A stretch of 6,284 nt of DNA from Verrucomicrobiota bacterium (GTDB lineage: Bacteria; Verrucomicrobiota; Verrucomicrobiae; Chthoniobacterales; UBA10450), in assembly GCA_003219495.1 (NCBI GenBank), contig QHOZ01000120.1, positions 375 through 6,658 of the forward strand, given 5' to 3'. The notes under the pieces are model-generated. The model had not been told where the DNA came from. It ran no database searches and saw only the letters and a list, made by a program, of their open reading frames with translations. Shown here in pieces: positions 1 to 5,686 of this stretch (the stretch's first letter is position 1; every line of letters starts with the position of its first letter). The position numbers and the translations under genes were made by a program.

Positions 1-599
1 AAAACCGAAAATGCTGCGGACATCCCGCGTTCAGTCAGGGCAATCTCGACTACGCGGCGGAGCTTGGGCAGCACAATGTCGATCTTGCGAATACGACCGA
101 CAACGCAACGCCGATTCTTTTTCTCGAGCCGTCCTGCTGGTCGATGTTCATCGAGGATTATCGTGAGCTCAAAATTGCGGGCGCGGAGAAAATCGTGGAA
201 CGCTGTTTCCTGTTTGAGTCGTTCGTAGACGATGTACTGGAGCGGGAGCCGAGCGCGCTTCGATTCAAAGAACGCGAAACGAACGTGGCGATTCACGCGC
301 ACTGCCACGCGAGATCGTTAACGAAGCCGGAATTCATGGCGCGACTGGTGGAAAGATTGCCCGGACACAAAGCAACTTTGCTAGAGACAGGCTGCTGCGG
401 AATGGCCGGGGCGTTCGGCGCGCTGGCCGAGAAATTCGAACTTTCGAAACAAGTCGCCGCCGATTTGATTCGCAAGATCGACAATCAGCATCCCGACGTC
501 GTTGTTGCTTCGGGGACGAGCTGTCGTCACCAAATTCTCGATCTCAGCGACGCCTGGCCGAAACATATGGCCGAGGTGATCGCGGATGCGCTCCAATAA
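1..599 (+). CDS. FAD-linked oxidase / Fe-S oxidoreductase, C-terminal part (5' end outside window)
   Basis: This is the C-terminal ~198 residues of a glycolate/lactate-dehydrogenase-like flavoprotein of the type that fuses an FAD-binding half to a Fe-S half with two cysteine-rich CCG domains. The frame is open from base 3 to the TAA at 597-599. The ATG at 144 is internal, because the upstream codons encode clear family sequence: KCCGHPAFSQGN at 9-44 and LEPSCWSMF just before and across the ATG. Visible motifs are the first CCG (12-20), a HAHCH segment near 295-309, the second CCG in ETGCCGMAGAFG (384-419), and SGTSCRHQ near 510-533. In such enzymes these cysteines serve Fe-S clusters that carry electrons from 2-hydroxyacid oxidation towards the quinone pool or another acceptor. 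The exact substrate cannot be read from this fragment. It converges on the respiratory operon with no spacer and is not part of that operon. Confidence 0.88.
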   Translation, partial: NRKCCGHPAFSQGNLDYAAELGQHNVDLANTTDNATPILFLEPSCWSMFIEDYRELKIAGAEKIVERCFLFESFVDDVLEREPSALRFKERETNVAIHAHCHARSLTKPEFMARLVERLPGHKATLLETGCCGMAGAFGALAEKFELSKQVAADLIRKIDNQHPDVVVASGTSCRHQILDLSDAWPKHMAEVIADALQ

Positions 600-604
600 T
601 TATT
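595..604. other. Palindromic tail-to-tail stop junction
   Basis: The perfect 10-base palindrome AATAATTATT contains both convergent stop codons: TAA at 597-599 (+) and TAA at 602-600 (-). There is no intergenic base between the two genes. I see no strong hairpin followed by a T-run on either strand here, so transcription termination must occur inside a coding region or be factor-dependent. Confidence 0.85.
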
Positions 605-1367
605 TCGGTGGCGCGGGTTTCGCAGCTTCGCCGGGTTTCGGCGGTTGTCCGCCAGCCGCCGGAGCGCCGCCGGGAATATCTTCATCCGGCGCCGCGAGAA
701 TGTCGTGTTCCGAGTACGATTCCGGATGGCTCGCGAGCTCTTTGCGTAAAGCGGCAATTTGTTCCGCAGTGACCGGGCTCGCTGTGTTTCCCCAATCACT
801 TCGCTCGTAAGTCATCACGTCGGCGATTTTTTGGTCGGTCAATGTTTTATCCCACGGCTGCATCACCGCGCTGCCGTACATTTGGCCCTTCACTTTCACC
901 GGGCCTTGCAAACCTTTGAGCACGATCATCGCCATTCGCCGCGAGCCGCCAGTCGTAAATTCCGATCCGGCGAGGGGCGGATATTGTCCGGGGACGCCTT
1001 GTCCGTTTGCTTGGTGACAGGTTTGACAATTCGCGGCGAAAATTTTCTTCCCGCGCTCGGCCGGCGTTAATTCTTTTTCGGGACCGCCCGCGGCGCCACC
1101 GCCCGGACCCGCTTTCTTCGGCGGGATGTAAGCTATGTCCAAACTGTCACCCGAAAAATTTCCTGAGAAACGTCCGAGGTATGCGCCGCCGGTGAAAAGC
1201 GCGAGGCCGTAAACGACGATCAACCACATCGAGAGCGGTTCCAACCCGACGCGCGGTTCGCGTTTCTCGCGCTGAATCGCGGCATGCACTTCGTGAACGT
1301 CGGATGTTTCGCCGTAATCCATTCCCTGGCGCGTCATCGATGGCGGATTTGGATTTTGCTCGTTCAT
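600..1367 (-). CDS. CcoP-like mono-heme cytochrome c, membrane anchored
   Basis: A 255-residue cytochrome c that would pass electrons at the periplasmic face of the cbb3-like complex. Residues 1-46 are a charged, probably cytoplasmic N-terminus, and 47-66 are a single membrane helix (MWLIVVYGLALFTGGAYLG). After a Gly-rich linker comes a cytochrome c domain from about residue 100, with heme motif CQTCH at residues 114-118 (DNA 1014-1028) and a probable axial Met at 169 in GSAVMQPW. The C-terminus (about 228-255) is Pro/Ala/Gly-rich and looks disordered. Canonical CcoP has two hemes; this protein has one, so it is CcoP-like by position and topology rather than a true orthologue. Its ATG overlaps the stop of the upstream ccoO-like gene (ATGA, 1364-1367), and no strong Shine-Dalgarno is visible, so translational coupling is likely. 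Last gene of the operon; its TAA abuts the convergent gene. Confidence 0.85.
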   Translation of the reverse strand: MNEQNPNPPSMTRQGMDYGETSDVHEVHAAIQREKREPRVGLEPLSMWLIVVYGLALFTGGAYLGRFSGNFSGDSLDIAYIPPKKAGPGGGAAGGPEKELTPAERGKKIFAANCQTCHQANGQGVPGQYPPLAGSEFTTGGSRRMAMIVLKGLQGPVKVKGQMYGSAVMQPWDKTLTDQKIADVMTYERSDWGNTASPVTAEQIAALRKELASHPESYSEHDILAAPDEDIPGGAPAAGGQPPKPGEAAKPAPPK

Positions 1368-2329
1368 TTCTTCGGTGGTGCTGGCGGTGGCGATCCCGCT
1401 GGCGGCGAACCGGCCGCGGCAGGCGCAGCTCCCGCAGGCGGTGAACCGGCAGGCTGCGCTCCTCCAATGTTCTTAACTTCTTTCAATGGATGCGATTGAT
1501 CCAGCGACATCAAATAAGCAACGAGACATTTCGCGTCGTAGGTCGGAACAATTTCGTAACCGGCAGGGGGCGCGTCCGGTCCGGTCAATTGCAACGCGTC
1601 CGCCGAGCGCTCTCCTTCAACTCGCACTTCGTCGAATAAATATCTGTAAGCGGGCATCGTTGAATCGCGATTGTCGGGATTTATGCTGCGTGGCGAATAA
1701 AGATGGCGGTAATGCCACGCTTCGGAATAAATCGCCGGAATTCCATTTGGATTCGGAGTCGCGGACGGAGACGGAGCGGGATTCGCAGCGGCAGCTTGCG
1801 CGGGAGCGGCCGCAGGTTGAGCAGGCGCATTCGCAGACGGTGGAGCGGCGCCGCCGGCCGGAGGTTTTTGCGGACTCGCATTTGGTGGCGGCGGCGATTG
1901 CGCCGCTGCCGGTGAAGCTGCTGGAGGATTCGACCCCGGCGCTGCGGCCGGCTTTTCTTCTTCCGCGGGCGCGCGTTTGCCGATGTTCGACAAATCCGGT
2001 CCCAGGCGCTCCTGGCCTAACAATACTGGACGATCAAACAAATAATCCCGCGGCGCGCTACGACGTTCGCCCCATTTTCGATCGATATCCGCCGCCGCGT
2101 AATCGGGACGAACCTGCTGGCTATGGCAATAAATGCAGCCGTTCGCCGCGTAAACGCGCCGGCCATGATCGGCCATTCCCGATTTCGGCGCCGGATAAAC
2201 ATCTGTGCCTTCCTCATCCGTTTGCGGATTGAGCGCACCGATCTGGATGTTCGGAATCACGGTCAGCCCGACCCACGAGAACGCGAACGTTCCAAACAGT
2301 CCGAGGAAAAGTGGAGCGAGACCTTTCAT
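1364..2329 (-). CDS. ccoO: CcoO-like cbb3 subunit II homologue, mono-heme cytochrome c with a large Pro/Ala insertion
   Basis: A 321-residue membrane-anchored cytochrome c, homologous to subunit II of cbb3 oxidase. Residues 4-27 form an N-terminal membrane anchor. The heme motif CIYCH lies at residues 65-69 (DNA 2123-2137), followed by SQQVRP, the CcoO signature. LGPDLSNIGKR (109-119) and later YSEAWHYRHLYSPR and STMPAYRYLFDE (axial Met 225) match the CcoO heme domain. Between residues about 119 and 197 (DNA about 1739-1975) sits a ~78-residue Pro/Ala/Ser insertion not found in classical CcoO, splitting the usual continuous GR-YSDxWH stretch. The last ~35 residues are another Pro/Ala/Gly tail with AGSPPAG repeats. 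The start has a good ribosome site (GGAG, 8 bases before the ATG) and overlaps the ccoN-like stop by 4 bases. The expected role is electron transfer next to the CcoN-like subunit. Orthology to CcoO is clear, but function as an oxidase subunit is doubtful because of its partner. Confidence 0.88.
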   Translation of the reverse strand: MKGLAPLFLGLFGTFAFSWVGLTVIPNIQIGALNPQTDEEGTDVYPAPKSGMADHGRRVYAANGCIYCHSQQVRPDYAAADIDRKWGERRSAPRDYLFDRPVLLGQERLGPDLSNIGKRAPAEEEKPAAAPGSNPPAASPAAAQSPPPPNASPQKPPAGGAAPPSANAPAQPAAAPAQAAAANPAPSPSATPNPNGIPAIYSEAWHYRHLYSPRSINPDNRDSTMPAYRYLFDEVRVEGERSADALQLTGPDAPPAGYEIVPTYDAKCLVAYLMSLDQSHPLKEVKNIGGAQPAGSPPAGAAPAAAGSPPAGSPPPAPPKK

Positions 2330-2886
2330 AACTGCGGCTCCGCTCCTTCCGCTTCAACGGGATTCAAAAATGTCGGCACGGTCGAAGTGCGCCCAAGTCC
2401 GAACAACATCAGTCCGAAATGGAATGCGAAAATGAAGTGCGAGATCAGCAAGAGCATTCCGGCGATGGAGCGCCCGCGCAAATACGGGATAATGCTCGCG
2501 GCGCTTTCGATGAACGGTAGCTGCGGATCTTGTTGATTGGCGCCCTCAACAAAACCGCCGGCGAGCAACATGAGCGACATCAATCCCACGCCGTAAGCCG
2601 ATGCCCAGAAATGAAGTTTGATCAGCGTCGCGTACCGCCATTCGCGCCCGACCAATCGTGGAATGATGTAATACATCGAGCCGAAGATGATCATCGTGAC
2701 GAACGCGTAGAGACCCATGTGCGTGTAGGCGATCGTCGCTTGAGTGAAGTGGAAATAGCGCGCAGTCGATCGTAGCGAAATTAAAATTCCGACGAGACTG
2801 AACACGGTGTAGGACATCGCGCCGAACACCGTGAATCGCAGCGTCGGGCTGTAACGCATCACCGGAAAATATCCCTGCATCGTCAT
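2326..2886 (-). CDS. CcoN-like subunit I, C-terminal half (separated by a frameshift/deletion)
   Basis: The C-terminal 186 residues of the cbb3 subunit I homologue, in a different frame from the first half. From MTMQGYFPVM it aligns without gaps to classical CcoN from the middle helix onward: RYSPTLRF, then the helix before the heme ligands, then TIAYTHMG where CcoN has TIGHVHxG. His56 (the second low-spin heme b ligand) is kept, while the heme b3 ligand is replaced by Tyr54 (DNA 2725-2727). IIFGSMYYIIPRLVGREW continues the family pattern, with further membrane helices to the end. The first in-frame ATG (2886-2884) overlaps the stop of the first half in an ATGA, like other junctions of this operon, so reinitiation is conceivable. 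No Shine-Dalgarno is visible there, and about 10 codons of the shared helix are missing. It is most simply the downstream part of one damaged gene. The homology is certain; independent expression is uncertain. Confidence 0.72.
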   Translation of the reverse strand: MTMQGYFPVMRYSPTLRFTVFGAMSYTVFSLVGILISLRSTARYFHFTQATIAYTHMGLYAFVTMIIFGSMYYIIPRLVGREWRYATLIKLHFWASAYGVGLMSLMLLAGGFVEGANQQDPQLPFIESAASIIPYLRGRSIAGMLLLISHFIFAFHFGLMLFGLGRTSTVPTFLNPVEAEGAEPQL

Positions 2887-3779
2887 GTGATCGTCAAAAT
2901 CGTCGCCGCGATGCTCGCCGTGATCATCCATGCCGGGAACGGCCCATCGACGAGACGCTGCATTCCGGTCCAACTCGAGAACAATGCGTAGGTCCAGAAA
3001 CCGATCGTCGCCAAATGATAACTGTAGACCGGACGGCCGATTACTTTGGGGATCATGTAATACGCGGTGCCGAGGGCGATCGCGCCGAGCCAGAGAAACA
3101 TGAAATTGTTTGCGAACCACCAGCCGATCGCGGCTTGCATCACGCCTTGCACCGGCACGACGAACAACATTGCTTGCGCAGCGGCGTAGAGCCATGGGAA
3201 CCAGAGGAACGCGCCTAACAAATACCATTGCGTGATGTAAATCTGCTCGCCGCGGCGAAAGCGGAACATCAACACCGCCCAGGACATAATCATTGCGTAC
3301 GCGACGAAGAGAACGGCCGCGGCGTACGGCGGGAACTCGAGCCATTGATAGCCCGAGCTGTAGCCCATCAAAATCGCGACGACGCCGATCAGCACGCCGA
3401 TGTTCCAAAACCAAATGCCGGCGACGATGAGCAACGGATGTCGCAACGTCGTCCGACACAATCGCGCCATTAACCAAATCGCCGTGCCCATCGCGGACAT
3501 CGAAGCCCATCCATAAAGCATGATGTCGGAATGCACAGGGCGAAGCCGGCCCCAGGTGAGGAAGCTCACGTTCGAAAGAATGTCGGGCGAGTGCAGTTTC
3601 CACGAAACGATTCCGCCGAGCACTGTGCCGATCAGCAACCAAACAATCGCCGACGCGTAAAACATCAGCACCGGCAGGCGCGTCGACGCATCAATGCGCG
3701 CGCGCTCGAACTGCTCGGCGTCACTCGCGGCCGCGGAGATGGTCGGTTCTTTCAACGGTATGTCGGTGGCTGGAATCAT
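2883..3779 (-). CDS. CcoN-like cbb3 oxidase subunit I homologue, N-terminal half; lacks O2-site ligands
   Basis: A 298-residue multi-pass membrane protein homologous to the first ~60% of CcoN, the catalytic subunit of cbb3 oxidases. After a ~35-residue N-terminus come about seven helices. RLRPVHSDIM gives His83 (DNA 3531-3533), the first low-spin heme b ligand. WWFANNFMF aligns with WWYGHNAVG but has Asn224 for a CuB His. The segment FW(T)...SSWTGMQRL aligns gaplessly with CcoN FWALxxLYIWAGPHHL, with Ser268 for the cross-linking Tyr and Gln274-Arg275 for the two remaining CuB His. As seen, this protein could bind low-spin heme b but not assemble a b3/CuB centre. Reading stops at TGA 2885-2883 inside a truncated helix, and homology resumes in another frame at 2886. 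The ATG at 3779 lies 22 bases after the previous stop with no obvious ribosome site. O2 reduction is unlikely; electron transfer is inferred. Confidence 0.8.
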   Translation of the reverse strand: MIPATDIPLKEPTISAAASDAEQFERARIDASTRLPVLMFYASAIVWLLIGTVLGGIVSWKLHSPDILSNVSFLTWGRLRPVHSDIMLYGWASMSAMGTAIWLMARLCRTTLRHPLLIVAGIWFWNIGVLIGVVAILMGYSSGYQWLEFPPYAAAVLFVAYAMIMSWAVLMFRFRRGEQIYITQWYLLGAFLWFPWLYAAAQAMLFVVPVQGVMQAAIGWWFANNFMFLWLGAIALGTAYYMIPKVIGRPVYSYHLATIGFWTYALFSSWTGMQRLVDGPFPAWMITASIAATILTIT

Positions 3780-3801
3780 TCGTTAGGCAAGATCGACAAC
3801 T

Positions 3802-4482
3802 TCATTGTGGTGGCGCGGGAGTTTGCGAACCAGTTTGCCCGGGCTGCGAACTCGTTTGTCCGGGTGTTGCGCCACGAACCGGCAACGGACTTCCCGGCGG
3901 CGCGGGAGATCCGGGAACGGATGCGGCTGGATGTGGTGCGACCGCGGAAGATGATTGCGGCGAAGCAGCGGGAGTGGCGGAAGCGCCCGGTTGCGTTTTT
4001 GGTTCAACCGCGGGCGGATTGACCGCCGCAGCCGGTTGCCCGCGTGATTCAGAATTCGGTCCTGAAACGGAAATCGGTTTCGGCGTTCCGCTGCCTTGAG
4101 GCGAAGCAGTCGGTGCGGGCGAAGCCGCGGCAGCGCCGCCCGGCGCGGCCGATGCTTCCGGCGCCGCGATCGGACCAGCGGCAGCAGGTTTTTTCTTTGC
4201 TAATTCTGCAACGGTAATTTCCATCGCGCGCTCAATCGGCAAACGAACGGTTCCCTTGTTCTTGTCGATCCACGCATACGCTGCGAGTGCCTTTGCCTCT
4301 TCGTCACGCAGGTCCTTGAGTTTCTTCATCCGGTTTTCGGCGCGCGACTTTTCGTATGTGTCGGTGCGAGGAGCCGGTCCGACAATCGCGAGCGAGATCA
4401 CGCCAAAGAGCGCGAACAAAAGCACGACGCCAAGCCAGGTCGAGAACGGCGCGCGCGATTGAAGTTGTGGAAGATCGGCCAT
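3802..4482 (-). CDS. Small membrane-anchored protein of ACIII/oxidase loci with long Pro/Ala-rich tail
   Basis: A 226-residue protein with three parts. Residues 15-35 are one membrane helix (WLGVVLLFALFGVISLAIVG). Residues about 40-98 are a charged, helical region ending in AYAWIDKNKGTVRLPIERAMEI. Residues about 98-226 are a low-complexity Pro/Ala/Ser/Gly tail without recognisable fold. The WIDKNKGTVRLPIERAME stretch resembles a short motif (roughly YGWVDxxxGxVRIPIxRAMEL) that I recall from small proteins encoded beside cytochrome oxidase and alternative complex III genes in several phyla; no catalytic residues or heme motifs are present. It begins one base after the actF stop, with a weak GGTGA ribosome site, so it is co-transcribed and probably coupled. 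A structural or assembly role at the membrane between ACIII and the cbb3-like module is inferred from position only. I know no gene name. Confidence 0.75.
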   Translation of the reverse strand: MADLPQLQSRAPFSTWLGVVLLFALFGVISLAIVGPAPRTDTYEKSRAENRMKKLKDLRDEEAKALAAYAWIDKNKGTVRLPIERAMEITVAELAKKKPAAAGPIAAPEASAAPGGAAAASPAPTASPQGSGTPKPISVSGPNSESRGQPAAAVNPPAVEPKTQPGASATPAASPQSSSAVAPHPAASVPGSPAPPGSPLPVRGATPGQTSSQPGQTGSQTPAPPQ

Positions 4483-4483
4483 T

Positions 4484-5686
4484 TCAGTTCACCAGTTTCA
4501 AAGATTGAGCGAGCCGCGGATCGCGCACCGGAAAGAGCGACGTTTTGCCGACGATCCGCAGATAAACGAATGCGAGCGACGCGCCGAAGGCAATGAGCGT
4601 GACAAAATCCCAGATGCTCGGGTGAACGCCGGTGCCGTGCAGTGCCGGCAATACGACGATATACACGTCGAGGCATTGGATGAACAAAATCCACCACGCC
4701 ACGAGACAAAGCTGGTGCGGATGTTTTTTGATCGACTGCAAAAGTAAAATCAGGAACGGGCCGAAAAATCTGCCGAACACGAGTAGCGTGCTCAGATACC
4801 ACCACGATTCGGTGTTTCGGATGAGATAGAATTGCGTCTCTTCCGGAATGTTCGCGTACCAAATGAGCATGTATTGGCGGAACCCGATGTAGGCCCAGAA
4901 AACGGTGAAGGCGAACATCCACTTTCCCATGATGTGATAGTGCTGATTCGTCACCACGTTTTTGAGATAACCGGCGTTGCGCAACGCGGTGATCACGAGC
5001 ACGAGAAGCGACATCGAGCTTCCGGCCGCGCCCGCAAAAATGTACACGCCGAACATGGTGGAGAACCAGCGGTACTGCGTGCCGAGGAGCCAATCGTACG
5101 CGGCAAACGTCACGCAGAGCGCAAAAAGCGGCAGGCTCATGAACGAGACTTTGCGCAGCCAAACCGTAAAGCGCGGACTGCCGTCTTTATCCTGACGCAC
5201 TGAAAATCTTCGCAGCAAAGCAGACGCGAGAATGAAAAAGCCGAGGAAGAACACCGCGCGCGCGGTGAAGAAAGGCAGGTTGAGGTAAGCGCGTTTGCTG
5301 TCGAGCACGTGCTCTTTGCCCGGCGGAATGTTCATCCAGTCGAAGAGATGATTGCGCAGCAGATAAATCGGAATGAAGAAAATCGCGATGACTCCGAAGA
5401 GCATCGCAATGTTTTCCAATTGTCGCCGAACGACCACCGTCCACTCCGCATCGGTCGCGTAATGGACAATCGTCCAGAAGAAACAACCCGCGCAGAGCGT
5501 GAAGAAAAACGCGAACGCGAACAGCCACGAATACGCAAATTGATGCTGGTCGATGAACGCGCCGACGACGCAGAGCGCGAGCGCGACAAATGCGACGACG
5601 GCAAGAATCACCGACAGGCCGGAGAATCGACCGCTCTCAAAATATTCGCCTTCAGGCGTTGGCGCGTCGTGCAATGGCTCGTTCAT
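4484..5686 (-). CDS. actF: Alternative complex III integral membrane subunit ActF
   Basis: A 400-residue polytopic membrane protein, about ten hydrophobic helices, matching ActF of alternative complex III (quinol:electron acceptor oxidoreductase). Supporting stretches are the helical pair near residues 24-46 and 50-77, WTVVVRRQLEN after the second helix, the loop NIPPGKEHVLDSKRAYLN (about 118-135), YDWLLGTQYRWFSTMFGVYIFAG (about 200-222), and HIMGKWMFAFTVFWAYIGFRQYMLIWYANIPEET (about 251-284). In ACIII, ActC and ActF are the large PsrC/NrfD-related membrane subunits; ActF is thought to have a structural or possibly proton-path role, with no cofactor of its own. The start is set by the 4-base ATGA overlap with actE and a GGAGG ribosome site 10 bases upstream. 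Length is typical. The C-terminus (VRDPRLAQSLKLVN) is close to the family ending, so the gene looks intact. Confidence 0.92.
   Translation of the reverse strand: MNEPLHDAPTPEGEYFESGRFSGLSVILAVVAFVALALCVVGAFIDQHQFAYSWLFAFAFFFTLCAGCFFWTIVHYATDAEWTVVVRRQLENIAMLFGVIAIFFIPIYLLRNHLFDWMNIPPGKEHVLDSKRAYLNLPFFTARAVFFLGFFILASALLRRFSVRQDKDGSPRFTVWLRKVSFMSLPLFALCVTFAAYDWLLGTQYRWFSTMFGVYIFAGAAGSSMSLLVLVITALRNAGYLKNVVTNQHYHIMGKWMFAFTVFWAYIGFRQYMLIWYANIPEETQFYLIRNTESWWYLSTLLVFGRFFGPFLILLLQSIKKHPHQLCLVAWWILFIQCLDVYIVVLPALHGTGVHPSIWDFVTLIAFGASLAFVYLRIVGKTSLFPVRDPRLAQSLKLVN

Noticed and set aside
144..146. ATG as start of the plus-strand dehydrogenase gene
   Set aside because: The same frame upstream encodes a CCG motif and LEPSCW family sequence up to the window edge, so the gene is truncated by the window rather than starting here.
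640..653. GGCGG-TTGT-CCGCC hairpin as a terminator
   Set aside because: The stem is only five base pairs, has no T-run after it on either strand, and lies within coding sequence.
1486..2232. 248-codon open frame on the plus strand
   Set aside because: It is antisense to the ccoO-like gene, whose heme motifs are intact. The frame is Arg/Pro-rich and has no recognisable domain; it is a shadow of GC-rich coding.
2887..3642. Upstream extension of the second ccoN-like frame as a 438-codon protein
   Set aside because: Upstream of the scar this frame is Arg-rich nonsense overlapping the genuine membrane-protein frame. Homology begins only at about HMTMQG.
4398..5162. 254-codon minus-strand frame overlapping actF
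   Set aside because: Arg/His/Ala-rich and without membrane helices or motifs, while actF in the other frame matches its family throughout.
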